The notes: generated by a model not told the origin, from the sequence alone. A stretch of DNA of 64,000 nt from Jiangella aurantiaca (GCF_004349105.1 NZ_SMLB01000001.1:124001-188000), one strand, 5' to 3'; shown: positions 1 to 8,515, counted from the stretch's first letter. Translations and numbers: made by a program.

Positions 1-2
1 AG

Positions 3-50
3 CTGGTCGAGACGGTGCGCAAGCTCCAGGCCGAGCGGGCCGTCGGCTAA
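3..50 (+). CDS. 3' end of a truncated upstream gene
   Basis: Only the last 15 codons and a TAA stop are inside the window, so the gene runs off the left edge. The tail reads LVETVRKLQAERAVG, a charged helical C-terminus with no diagnostic motif. The near-perfect hairpin at 62-122 begins 12 bp after the stop and could end its transcript. The product cannot be named; the genes to the right suggest a surface-glycan locus. Confidence 0.5.
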   Translation: MVETVRKLQAERAVG

Positions 51-61
51 GAACCGGCCGT

Positions 62-125
62 CACGAGGATTACCCGAGCCTCAACACGCCTGCACCGTGT
101 TGAGGCTCGGGCAATCCTCGTGATG
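62..125. repeat. Palindromic copy (A) of the dispersed CATCAC repeat family; possible bidirectional terminator
   Basis: Positions 62-88 and 96-122 are inverted copies of each other (26 of 27 positions pair, one A/C mismatch) around a 7-nt loop, CCTGCAC. Read on the minus strand it begins CATCACGAGGATTGCCCGAG and matches the first ~40 nt of the copies at 33320 and 26964, but its second half is the reverse complement of its own first half. It sits between the plus-strand stop at 50 and the minus-strand stop at 149, where such a hairpin could terminate both transcripts. There is no U-tract. Confidence 0.8.
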
Positions 126-148
126 TAGAGCCCCGGGCTCACGTCTCA

Positions 149-1318
149 CTACGCCGTGCGGGCGAAGTAGGAGGCGTAGCCGGGGTCGATCCGGCCCGTC
201 CCGTCGACCTGCCGCCCGCCCGCCCGCAGCGCCGCGTCCACCGTCGCCGCGTCGCGGGCGATGCGGCGGACACCGAGGTCGTGGATGGCGTACCCGTCGT
301 CGCCGACATCCACGGTTGCCGCCGGGGCGTCCGACCGGTCCAGCCCGAGCGCCAGCAGGTCGGCCGGCGAGCCGAGCACCGTCGCCGCGGTCAGTGTGCG
401 GGCCGGCCGTTCGCCGCCCTCGCCGGCCGCACGCACCGTCGTGTCGAGCGCCGGCAGGAAGGTGCGCCGCATCAGGACGCCGCTCACCGGGCGCTGGCCG
501 TATCCGCGCCCGAGCACGAGGTCCTCGACGTGCTCCGGCGCGTAGCTCAGCCCGGCCACCGGCAGCGTGACGAGGTCGGTCTCGCAGGTCTCCAGCGCCT
601 GCCGCCGCTCCGCCGCACCGTCGGCGACCCGAACGGTCACCGCCGGCCACGTCTGCCGGCGCAGGTCGCGCAGCAGCGCGGCGTCGCCGGGCGCGACGAC
701 GGCGGTGACCGACGGCGGTGACGACGCGACGCCGGCGGCCGCGGTGGCCGCGCGCAGGGCGGCGCGGCGGGCCGCGACCGACCAGCGCTCGCGCCGGTAG
801 GGGTCGGCCAGCGTCGACGGCGTCAGCGTCGCCACCAGCTCGCCGAGCACCGGCCCGAGCAGCCGCCGGACCACCAGGGGGAGGTCCGGCGCGTACACCG
901 GGACGCCGCCGACCAGCAGCTGGCGCAGGAACCCGGCCAGTTCCACCGGGCCGGGCGCCGCGCCGAACGGCACCTGCACGCCGGCGTACGGGCGCAGCCG
1001 CGTCAGCGCCGTGGGGTCGAGGATCGCGGGCCGGCCGAGGTCGGCGAGCCGCGTGCGCCCGGCGTAGAGCCGCATCACGCCTGACGCCGTGGTGCGCAGT
1101 TGCGCGAGCGGCCGGGGCGGCGTGCCGGGGCCGTCGTCGTCGAACGCGTCGAACCCGGCGGGGGAGACCAGCGTGGTGTTCACCGCAGGCAGCGGCGCCG
1201 CGATGACGGCGCCGGCGGCGGCCCGCAGCGCGGCCGGGTCGAGTGCGGCCAGGCCGGTCCACTTCGGGACAAACGGCTCAGCGATCGGTGCTGGTGGGAG
1301 GTCGGTTTTGGTCGGCAT
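149..1318 (-). CDS. Glycosyltransferase-like protein, divergent GT-A fold
   Basis: This 389-aa soluble protein has no clear signal peptide. The second half (roughly residues 205-300) resembles a GT-A domain: a strand VTAVVAP, then LLRDLRRQTWPAVTVRVADG, the usual pattern of strand, helix, WP and a second strand. No DxD motif is visible where one is expected, so it may be a divergent or inactive glycosyltransferase. The ATG at 1318 was chosen over upstream options because it leaves a 77-bp divergent promoter space to the glycosyltransferase gene at 1396. Neighbours indicate surface-polysaccharide synthesis. The family assignment is an inference from fold-like motifs. Confidence 0.6.
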   Translation of the reverse strand: MPTKTDLPPAPIAEPFVPKWTGLAALDPAALRAAAGAVIAAPLPAVNTTLVSPAGFDAFDDDGPGTPPRPLAQLRTTASGVMRLYAGRTRLADLGRPAILDPTALTRLRPYAGVQVPFGAAPGPVELAGFLRQLLVGGVPVYAPDLPLVVRRLLGPVLGELVATLTPSTLADPYRRERWSVAARRAALRAATAAAGVASSPPSVTAVVAPGDAALLRDLRRQTWPAVTVRVADGAAERRQALETCETDLVTLPVAGLSYAPEHVEDLVLGRGYGQRPVSGVLMRRTFLPALDTTVRAAGEGGERPARTLTAATVLGSPADLLALGLDRSDAPAATVDVGDDGYAIHDLGVRRIARDAATVDAALRAGGRQVDGTGRIDPGYASYFARTA

Positions 1319-1395
1319 CACAGGGCCCGGTAGGTTCTCAGCGTGGCGCCGCCCGGAGAGCGGCGACCCCACACTACCCGGCTAGCGGAGGAACG

Positions 1396-2814
1396 ATGTC
1401 GCCCACGGCCCGGACACCGGTCGCCGTACCCCGTCAGGAGTGGAACACCGTCCAGGTGCCCGAGCTCGGGGCCTGGGCGCCGACCCTGACGGTGACGGTG
1501 GTGCTCCCGGCGAAGGACTGCCAGGACGAGCTGGACCTCACGCTGGCCGCCCTGGCGGCGCAGACCTACCCGGCCGAGCTGCTCGACGTCATCGTCGTCG
1601 ACGACGCGTCCGCGGAGCCGCTGCGGCTGCAGGCCGTCCACCCGGAGCGGACCCGTGTGCTGCGGCAGCCGCCCGGCGACGGTCATGGCTCCGGACGGGC
1701 GCGGCACGCCGGCGCCGAGGCGGCCACCGGCGACATCGTGCTGTTCCTCGACGCCGACATGGTCGCCACCCGCACGCACGTCGAGGCGCACGCCCGCTGG
1801 CACCACACCCTTGCCGACGCCGTCGTGCTCGGGCACAAGCTGTTCGTCGACTTCGACGACATCACCGCCGCCGACGTCCTCGCGGCAACCCGCGACGACA
1901 CCTTCGACCAGCTGCTCGACGGCCGGAAGCTGAAGAAGCACACCTGGCACGAGGACTTCATCCGCGAGGCCGGCCGGCTCACCACGTATGCCGACGACAC
2001 CTTCATCGCCGTGGTCGGCGCGAGCGTGTCCGTACCGCGGGCGCTGTACGCCGAGAGCGGCGGGTTCTCGACGTTCGGGCTGCGCGGCATCGTCGACACC
2101 GAGTTCGGCTACCGCATCTTCACCGCCGGCGCCGTCATCGTCCCGGAGCCGGCCGCCCGCAGCTACCACCAGGGCGCCCGCAACTTCGCCGTCCGCGGCG
2201 ACGAGATCAAGCGCGAGCGGTCCGGGCTGGCCGCCAACCACCTGCCGATCCCGCTGTTCCGCCCCTCCGACGTCGGCCGCATGTGGCAGGTGCCGATGGT
2301 GCACGCCGTCGTCGACGCCACCAGCGGGACGCCCGAGGAGGTCCAGGTCACCGTCGACAGCATCCTGGCCTCGGCCTACACCGACCTCGTCGTCACGGTG
2401 TCGCCGAGCAAGGAGCTGCCGCGCTGGATCGAGGACTACTTCGCCGCCGACGCCCGGGTGCGGTTCGCGCCCGAACCCGTCCGCACCGGTTTCCCGGCGC
2501 CGTTCTCGCTGGTCGTGCCGGCCGGCGTGGCCATCGGCCGGTCGGCGGTCGGGACGCTGCTGGCGCTGTCGGCGTCGGAGCAGGTGGGGCTGGTCCGGGC
2601 GACGGTATCCGACCAGCCCGGCCCGCCGGTCGAGCTGTGGGCCACCCGGGCGCTGCACCGCGCGCGCCGTCACGCCGGCGCCGACGGGCTTGACGAGACC
2701 GCGCGGCGGCTGTTCGGGGTGCACTGGGTCAGCGGCACGGAGATCGGCGTCCGGCCGGCGGTCGTCGGCGTCACCAAGCAGGGCATGCTGATCGAGGCGT
2801 CGGCCGCGGACTGA
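1396..2814 (+). CDS. Family 2 glycosyltransferase
   Basis: This 472-aa protein begins at ATG 1396, preceded by a strong GGAGGAA ribosome site. The N-terminal GT-A domain (about residues 30-290) shows TVTVVLPAKDCQDELDLTL, then VIVVDDAS, and the metal/nucleotide-sugar motif in VLFLDADM (DAD). A later FSTFGLRGIVDTEFGYR segment fits the acceptor/catalytic acid region (ED-like) of GT2 enzymes. The C-terminal ~150 residues look like a second, degenerate GT-A-like half without DxD. No membrane segments are evident, so it probably works at the cytoplasmic face on lipid-linked or nucleotide sugars. It is divergent from the gene at 149-1318. Confidence 0.8.
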   Translation: MSPTARTPVAVPRQEWNTVQVPELGAWAPTLTVTVVLPAKDCQDELDLTLAALAAQTYPAELLDVIVVDDASAEPLRLQAVHPERTRVLRQPPGDGHGSGRARHAGAEAATGDIVLFLDADMVATRTHVEAHARWHHTLADAVVLGHKLFVDFDDITAADVLAATRDDTFDQLLDGRKLKKHTWHEDFIREAGRLTTYADDTFIAVVGASVSVPRALYAESGGFSTFGLRGIVDTEFGYRIFTAGAVIVPEPAARSYHQGARNFAVRGDEIKRERSGLAANHLPIPLFRPSDVGRMWQVPMVHAVVDATSGTPEEVQVTVDSILASAYTDLVVTVSPSKELPRWIEDYFAADARVRFAPEPVRTGFPAPFSLVVPAGVAIGRSAVGTLLALSASEQVGLVRATVSDQPGPPVELWATRALHRARRHAGADGLDETARRLFGVHWVSGTEIGVRPAVVGVTKQGMLIEASAAD

Positions 2815-2851
2815 TCCGGGCTCGACGGCGGCTCCGGTTGCGCGGGGCCCG

Positions 2852-3901
2852 TCAGGCGCGGGTCGCGGTGAAGAACCGGGTGCGGCCGACCACCTCGTCG
2901 TCGGCGAGGCGGACGCCGTCGACGCTCTCGGCCAGCCAGTCGGCGGCGATGTCGGCCTCGTCCTGCCGCTGCGCGTCGTCGAGCGCGACGATGGCGCCGT
3001 CGTCGAGGGCGGCCGCGAGCAGCGGGAACGCCGGATACCGCGACCGCGGCCCGACGGCGCCGGGCGGCCCGTCGACGAACAGCAGGTCGATGCCGCGCAG
3101 GTCGGTCCACTGCGGCGCCGCGTACCAGTCGTGCTTCTCGCCGCCGACGGTGACCGGCTCGAGCGGCGCGAGCCGCACCTCGGCAACGTCGCCGAGGCCG
3201 TGCCGGGCCAGCGCCTCGCGGGTGCGCCTGGCATAGAGCTCGAGATGCTCCAGCGCGACGACGCGGCCCTTCCCGGCGCGCCGGCAGGCCAGCGCCAGCC
3301 AGACCGTCGAGCTGCCGCTCCCGCACTCGACGATCAGCGCGTCGGACGGCAGCCGCCGCACCAGCGAGGCCAGCCGGAGCACCGTCCGCGGCGACGCCGC
3401 GTAGCCGCCGAACGCCGGGACCTCGTCGTCGGCGCCGAGCATCGCGTACAGGTTGGCCAGCGCCGACAGCTCGGCCAGCTGCTGCTCGGTCAGGGTGGCG
3501 TGCACGTCGGCGCGGAGCTCGTCGTGCCGCGCGATGAGCTCGTCGTGCCGCACGGCGGCGTCGAGCCGTTGCGCCCCGATGATCGCGGCGAGCGGTCCGC
3601 CGCTGGGGTCGTTCTGCCGCTCCTCGACCGCCTGTACGGCCGTCGCGATGGCCTGGACCGACTCGGTGAGCGACTTGAGCTGCTTCTCGGTCTTGCGGGC
3701 GCGCTGCTCCGCCTCGCGCGCACTCGCCCCGACGACGACCAGCCCGACGAGCGTCAGCCCCAGCAGCAGGGCGAGCGCCGCCTGGGCGAGGCCACCGCCG
3801 GTGGCGACGATGACGACCGCCACCACGACGGCGGCGAAGGCGCCGAGCATGCCCAGCAGGGGCCAGCGGGAGCCGAGTAGCGCGCGTACCGCCCGTTGCA
3901 T
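2852..3901 (-). CDS. Membrane-anchored class I SAM-dependent methyltransferase
   Basis: This protein has 349 residues. Residues ~12-60 form two hydrophobic segments, followed by a charged heptad-like helix (~60-135, ARKTEKQLKSL onward). The methyltransferase domain (~150-349) has motif I as VECGSGSSTVWLALA and a post-motif acidic residue in VVALEHLE. An acidic strand LLFVDGPPG fits motif IV of the methyltransferase-24 type found in polysaccharide loci. The predicted layout is a membrane anchor, a coiled-coil spacer and a cytosolic catalytic head. It is likely co-directional with the GT4 gene ending at 3955. The acceptor, a sugar hydroxyl or a polymer end, is inferred from context only. Confidence 0.7.
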   Translation of the reverse strand: MQRAVRALLGSRWPLLGMLGAFAAVVVAVVIVATGGGLAQAALALLLGLTLVGLVVVGASAREAEQRARKTEKQLKSLTESVQAIATAVQAVEERQNDPSGGPLAAIIGAQRLDAAVRHDELIARHDELRADVHATLTEQQLAELSALANLYAMLGADDEVPAFGGYAASPRTVLRLASLVRRLPSDALIVECGSGSSTVWLALACRRAGKGRVVALEHLELYARRTREALARHGLGDVAEVRLAPLEPVTVGGEKHDWYAAPQWTDLRGIDLLFVDGPPGAVGPRSRYPAFPLLAAALDDGAIVALDDAQRQDEADIAADWLAESVDGVRLADDEVVGRTRFFTATRA

Positions 3902-3954
3902 CGAATCTCCGTCGTAGGTGTGGTCCGGAAAGGGGCAACTGTACCGACGCCGGG

Positions 3955-5040
3955 TCAGTGCGCGGTCGCGTGTGCCAGCTTCTCCAGCGAGTGGACGAAC
4001 AGGTCGGCGTCGGCGTCCCAGCTGTAGTGGGCGATGACGGCCGCCCGCCCGGCGTCGGCCATGCGCCGCCGCTCCGCGGGATCGGCCTTCAGCGCGCGCA
4101 CCGCCACCTCCGCCGCGTCGATGTCGCCGAACGGGACGATGGTGCCGCAGCGGTGCCGCATTATCAGCTCGGCCGACGCCGGGTTCGGCGTGCTGATGAC
4201 CGGCAGGCCGTGCGCCATGTACTCGACGATCTTGGTGGGCCGCGAGTGCGCGTAGTTCGGCTGCTCGTGCAGCAGGCTGAGTCCCGCGAGCGCGCCCGGC
4301 AGCATCGTCAGCGCCTCGTCGTTGGGGACGAAGCCGTGCCAGGTGACGACGCCCTCGGCCTGGGCGGCCTCGATGGCGGCCGCGCAGTCGGCGTCGGCCG
4401 GGCCGACCAGGTGCACCTGGATCTCCGGCGCCAGCCGGCGGGCCAGCTCGACGAGGTCGTGGCCGCCGCGGGGCGCCGTCAGCCGGCCGAGGTAGATGAC
4501 GCGGTCGTCGACCGGTGCGCTGACTTCCTCGGGGATGGCGACGCTGTTGCGGACGACGGTGTGCTGCTTGCGGAAGCGGTCGGCGTAGGACTCCTCGGCC
4601 AGCAGCAGCGGCATCCGGCGCTCCGCGTGGCGCTCGATCGCGCGGATCAGCGCCGCGCCCGCCGGGCGGCCCATCTTCGGCAGCCAGGCCTTCATCCGCA
4701 GCGCCGCGGCGGTGTCCTCGTGCACGTCCCAGACCAGGCCTGGGATGCGCAGGCCGATGCTGGCCAGCACCAGCTCGGGGTCGTGCATGAGGACGATGTC
4801 GTAGTCGCGGCCGTGCCGTTTCAGCAGCCGGCGGGCCGTGCGGACGGCGTTCAGCCGGTGCCGTCCGTGCGAGCGCGGGATGTCGATGACGGCCAGATCG
4901 GCCGGGATGGAGCGGCCGGTGTCGGTGAACGGCGCCGCCAGCGTGACGTCGTGCCCGGCCTCCCGCAGGGCGACGATCTGCCGGTGCCTGATGCGTGCGT
5001 CTTCCGGGTCGTGCACCACGGTGAGGACGAGGACGCGCAT
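3955..5040 (-). CDS. Family 4 glycosyltransferase
   Basis: The product is 361 aa from ATG 5040, the start that gives the canonical first strand MRVLVLTVVHDPEDARI; longer in-frame extensions look non-coding. The N-terminal Rossmann domain includes DIVLMHDPELV and VWDVHEDT. The C-terminal GT-B domain has RVIYLGRLTAPRGGHDLVEL, then VHLVGP, and the donor-binding signature KIVEYMAHGLPVISTP with a conserved Glu pattern. This is a typical retaining GT4 that transfers a hexose from a nucleotide sugar. It is probably cytoplasmic and takes part in assembling a surface polymer together with the methyltransferase immediately downstream. Confidence 0.85.
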   Translation of the reverse strand: MRVLVLTVVHDPEDARIRHRQIVALREAGHDVTLAAPFTDTGRSIPADLAVIDIPRSHGRHRLNAVRTARRLLKRHGRDYDIVLMHDPELVLASIGLRIPGLVWDVHEDTAAALRMKAWLPKMGRPAGAALIRAIERHAERRMPLLLAEESYADRFRKQHTVVRNSVAIPEEVSAPVDDRVIYLGRLTAPRGGHDLVELARRLAPEIQVHLVGPADADCAAAIEAAQAEGVVTWHGFVPNDEALTMLPGALAGLSLLHEQPNYAHSRPTKIVEYMAHGLPVISTPNPASAELIMRHRCGTIVPFGDIDAAEVAVRALKADPAERRRMADAGRAAVIAHYSWDADADLFVHSLEKLAHATAH

Positions 5041-5518
5041 GGCGCTAGCCAGTCCGCCCGCTGACCGTGAGCCGTACTCGCACGTCTGAATCCCCGGCTT
5101 CCCCATCGACAGTGCCACACTCGGATGACGCCCAGGCCCACCTGCCCGGTTGCACGATGAGCGTCCCCAGTTTCCTGCGCCCCCACATGCCCGTCAGCCG
5201 GCCGCACGGAAGGCGGCGCATCCTCGATGGATCCTACAGCAGCGTAGGTCCACGCCCCTGGGGTTGATTGTGTTGTGATGATTCATCTCTGGGCGGCTGG
5301 GGGGAGAGCACGCCGTGCACGTGCGTGCGGTCCTGGTCAGCATGATCCTGACGGCCTTGACCGTGCACGGGGCTCTGGCTGGATGCCTGGCCACGCAACC
5401 CGGTCCGCCACGGATGCCTCTTGCATCGGCATGGATCCTGGTCTAGCGCAGTCGCGATAGAGTCCCGGATGGATCAGTCGGTGTCGAGCACCGGCGTTGT
5501 GTCCCGAGCAGGAGAGTG
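5041..5518. other. Intergenic region between the GT4 gene and the aquaporin gene
   Basis: This 478-bp spacer separates two divergently oriented genes, so it must carry at least two promoters, but none matches a consensus well enough to mark. Its base composition is less GC-rich than the flanking glycosyltransferase genes. The only coding signal seen is the short lipobox-containing frame at 5315-5446, listed separately. Confidence 0.5.
5315..5446 (+). CDS. Possible 43-residue lipoprotein
   Basis: A GTG at 5315 follows GGGGAGA at a 7-nt spacing. The 43-codon frame starts VHVRAVLVSMILTALTV, a positively charged then hydrophobic stretch, and continues HGALAGC, a good lipobox with Cys24. After cleavage only ~20 residues would remain, so the product would be a tiny lipopeptide, or this is a truncated remnant of a longer lipoprotein gene. 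It lies just upstream of the aquaporin-like gene in the same direction. The ribosome site and lipobox are visible; expression and function are unknown. Confidence 0.35.
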   Translation: MHVRAVLVSMILTALTVHGALAGCLATQPGPPRMPLASAWILV

Positions 5519-6256
5519 GTGTCGTCAATGGTGAGCGGGTGGGTCCGGAACGCCGTCGCGGAGGCGTTCGGGGCGTTCGTCATCGTGTTCAGCACGGTGG
5601 TCGTCACGAACCTGGGGTGGACGCCGAGGGCGCTGATCTACGGCTTTGGCGTCGCTGGGCTCGTTGCGGCGCTGGGACATGTGTCCGGGGCGCACTTCAA
5701 CCCCGCCGTCACCGTGGCGATGTTCCTCGGCGGGCACATCAGCGGCCTAGGTGCAGCCATCTACTGCGTGGCCCAGGTGGCCGGCGGAGTCTTGGGCGGC
5801 TTCACGGTGCTCTGGACGACGAACGAGGCCGTCGTGGACAACGGAACTCCGGTCATCGCTGACGAGCCGGTGAACGTGTCGGTCGGTGGGGCCATCGCGA
5901 TCGAGGCCATCGCCACGATGGTCGTCGTCCTCATCGTGTTCGGAAGCATCGTCGATCGCCGAGCGCCCGTGTCGGTATACCCGTTCGCCATCGGCCTGGC
6001 CATCACGGCGGGCGTGATGGTGTCGGGCCCGCTGGCCGGCGGCGCGTTGAATCCGGTCCGGGGCTTCGGCGCGGCGGTCGCCGGTGGTGAGTGGAGCGGC
6101 TGGCCGGCCTGGCTGATCGGGCCGATGGCCGGCGGGTTGGCAGCGTGGGCGCTGTACGAGTTCGTGATCTCTGACCGGAACCCGCCGGCGAAGAGGAGGG
6201 GCATGGTGTTCTCCGAGCCGATGCCGCCGCCTCCCGGGCCATCGCTGCTTCCCTGA
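5519..6256 (+). CDS. Aquaporin / MIP-family channel with a variant second NPA box
   Basis: The ~245-aa integral membrane protein has six hydrophobic segments plus two half-helices, the MIP architecture. Loop B carries the classic motif in SGAHFNPAVTVAMFLGG. Loop E reads GGALNPVRGFGAAVAGG, so the second NPA is NPV, with the selectivity-filter Arg retained directly after it. The C-terminal tail is short and proline-rich. MIP channels conduct water or small neutral solutes such as glycerol. AGGAG at 5510-5514 could serve GTG 5519 or ATG 5528. It is the only transport-like gene in the glycan island. Confidence 0.85.
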   Translation: MSSMVSGWVRNAVAEAFGAFVIVFSTVVVTNLGWTPRALIYGFGVAGLVAALGHVSGAHFNPAVTVAMFLGGHISGLGAAIYCVAQVAGGVLGGFTVLWTTNEAVVDNGTPVIADEPVNVSVGGAIAIEAIATMVVVLIVFGSIVDRRAPVSVYPFAIGLAITAGVMVSGPLAGGALNPVRGFGAAVAGGEWSGWPAWLIGPMAGGLAAWALYEFVISDRNPPAKRRGMVFSEPMPPPPGPSLLP

Positions 6257-6367
6257 CGTCGAGGCCGGCGTCGGTGAACGGGCGTGGGCACGAGCGCCTG
6301 TCTAGAATGACCTGACCTGCCGGTAGTCCAGTACGGGCGGGCTGCCGCTCTCTACCAGGTGAGGTCG

Positions 6368-8512
6368 ATGCACAGGTCAACCGGAATGTACCCGGGACCG
6401 GTGCCGCCGCCTCCACCGCCGCCGGCGCGCGCTTCGACGAACGGCCGTCTCGAGAGCCAGGCAGCCGGTGGCCGCGAGCCCGCCTTCCGCGGGGACATCC
6501 AGGGACTGCGAGCTGTCGCGGTTCTGCTGGTGGTCGCCTATCACGCGGGGGTGCCGTTCCTCCCTGGCGGCTTCGTCGGGGTCGACGTCTTCTTCGTCAT
6601 CTCCGGCTTCCTCATCACCGGCGTCATCGACCGGGAGATCGGCCGCACGGGCACGATCAACCTGGCGCGCTTCTGGGCCCGACGAGTCCGGCGCATCCTC
6701 CCCGCGGCAGCGGTCGTCCTCGCCGCGGTCGCGGTGATGACGTTGCTCGTGCTCCCCGTGACGCGCTGGCCGTCGATCGCCTGGGATCTCGTGACCAGTT
6801 CGCTCTACGTCGTGAACTGGCGGTTCGCCGATCAGTCGACGAACTACATGGCGTACGAGGACGCCGCCAGCCCGCTCCAGCACTACTGGTCTCTGGCGGT
6901 CGAGGAGCAGTTCTACCTGATCTGGCCGTTGATGATGCTCGCAGTGCTGTGGCTACAGCGGCGCTATCGGCTCCCGCTCACGAAGGCGATGCTTTTCGGC
7001 GTGGCTGCCATCGGTGTGCCGTCGCTGGTCTGGTCGGTGTACGCCACCTGGACGGGCCCGGCCGCGGCATACTTCGTGTCGACCACACGTCTGTGGGAGC
7101 TGGCTGTCGGGGCTGCGCTCGCGGTCGTCGCCCATCGACTGGTTCGGCTGCCTGCCGCGGTGGCTCACTCGATCGGCGTCGCTGGTATGGCCGCGATCGT
7201 GGTCGCGGCGTGCACGTTCGACGAGACCACCCGCTTCCCAGGCATCGCCGCACTTCTTCCGACGGCCGGCGCCGCCGCCGTCCTGGCAGCTGGTGTCAGC
7301 CGGCGCCGTACGATCGCAGGGGCGGTCCTGGACACCCCGGTCCTGCGCGACATCGGAGCGATGTCGTACTCGCTCTACCTCTGGCATTGGCCGTTACTGG
7401 TCGGCGCCACGGCGCAGTGGGGAGGAGCCGACGGGGAGCTGTCGGTTGCGATGGGCCTGCTGGTCGTGGGCTTCTCCGCGGTCCCTGCTTGGCTCACCTA
7501 TCGGACCGTCGAGGCGCCACTGCACCGGTCGGTCCAGCTGGTGCGCTTCCCCCGCCGTGCCGCAGCGGTCGGTGCGGTGTGTACGGCCATCGGCCTCAGC
7601 GCGGCGATGATGGTCTCTATCGCCGCGCCGGTGTCGAACGCGCGAGCCGGCGGCCAAGACATCCTGGGTGCGGTCGCGCTCGACAGAGACCCGGCCGAGT
7701 ACGACCTTCCCGACGCGGTGGACGTGATCGTGCCCGACGTGCTCGACGCACCCGCCGACGTCGCGACCCTGGACGGCGAGCGTCGCTGCATCAGCGGTGT
7801 CGAGGGGACCGAGCTCGAGTCCTGCACCTACGGGCCTGACGAGGGCGACGTGACGGTCGCCATCGTCGGCGACTCAAAGATGCACCAATGGCTGCCAGCC
7901 TTGCGCCGTATCGCCGATGAACGCGGCTGGAGGATCATCACCTATCTCAAGAACGCCTGCCCGCTCGTGCGGGTCCCGATCGAGTACGACGGCGAGCCGA
8001 ACCGCGACTGCGCCGAGTACAACAGAGACCGCTATGAGGCGATCGTGGACGACGAGTCCATCGACTACGTGATCACCTCGCAGGCACAGTCGCACGCACT
8101 CCTGGATCGCGACGACACGACGGATCAGGAACTGACCGCGATGGCCGACGATCTCCGCAGGACCTGGAGCGAGCTCGAGGACGCCGGCCATGACGTCATC
8201 GTGATGATCGACAATCCCAGTCCGCCCTTCGACGTGGTCGAATGCGTCGCAGAGAACCGTGACCAGCTCGGCGAGTGCGCCTTCGACAAGGAAGCCGCAA
8301 TGGGCCAGGGCGGCCGGCCGGCACAGACCGCGGCACTGGACCGGATCGACGGAGTCGGCTCGGTCGACCTCGCCAACTACGTCTGTCCGGGTGACCAGTG
8401 TCCGCCGGTCATCGGCAACGTGCTCGTGTACCGGCGCGGCTCGCACATCAGCGCGACGTATGCCGACTCGCTGACCACCGCGATCGACGAGGGCGTGGCC
8501 GACGCTCTGTGA
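6368..8512 (+). CDS. O-acyltransferase (acyltransferase-3 family) fused to an SGNH domain
   Basis: The ~714-aa protein resembles OafA/OatA. After a proline-rich cytoplasmic leader, the acyltransferase-3 domain (~40-400) begins FRGDIQGLRAVAVLLVVAYH, with its catalytic-type His, followed by GGFVGVDVFFVISGFLITG and about ten membrane helices. The extracytoplasmic SGNH-like domain (~480-714) has block I as VAIVGDSKMHQWL, with the nucleophile-type Ser, and a final block VYRRGSHISATYADSL. In that block the usual D-x-x-H has Arg in place of Asp, so the triad is incomplete. It should acylate surface glycan on the outer face. The start could also be GTG 6359. The gene converges on the FkbM-GT gene, with 3 bp between the stops. 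Confidence 0.85.
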   Translation: MHRSTGMYPGPVPPPPPPPARASTNGRLESQAAGGREPAFRGDIQGLRAVAVLLVVAYHAGVPFLPGGFVGVDVFFVISGFLITGVIDREIGRTGTINLARFWARRVRRILPAAAVVLAAVAVMTLLVLPVTRWPSIAWDLVTSSLYVVNWRFADQSTNYMAYEDAASPLQHYWSLAVEEQFYLIWPLMMLAVLWLQRRYRLPLTKAMLFGVAAIGVPSLVWSVYATWTGPAAAYFVSTTRLWELAVGAALAVVAHRLVRLPAAVAHSIGVAGMAAIVVAACTFDETTRFPGIAALLPTAGAAAVLAAGVSRRRTIAGAVLDTPVLRDIGAMSYSLYLWHWPLLVGATAQWGGADGELSVAMGLLVVGFSAVPAWLTYRTVEAPLHRSVQLVRFPRRAAAVGAVCTAIGLSAAMMVSIAAPVSNARAGGQDILGAVALDRDPAEYDLPDAVDVIVPDVLDAPADVATLDGERRCISGVEGTELESCTYGPDEGDVTVAIVGDSKMHQWLPALRRIADERGWRIITYLKNACPLVRVPIEYDGEPNRDCAEYNRDRYEAIVDDESIDYVITSQAQSHALLDRDDTTDQELTAMADDLRRTWSELEDAGHDVIVMIDNPSPPFDVVECVAENRDQLGECAFDKEAAMGQGGRPAQTAALDRIDGVGSVDLANYVCPGDQCPPVIGNVLVYRRGSHISATYADSLTTAIDEGVADAL

Positions 8513-8515
8513 TCG

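Noticed and set aside
6303-6308. TAGAAT as the -10 box for the O-acyltransferase gene
   Set aside because: No -35-like hexamer at 16-18 bp upstream; a single hexamer is insufficient.
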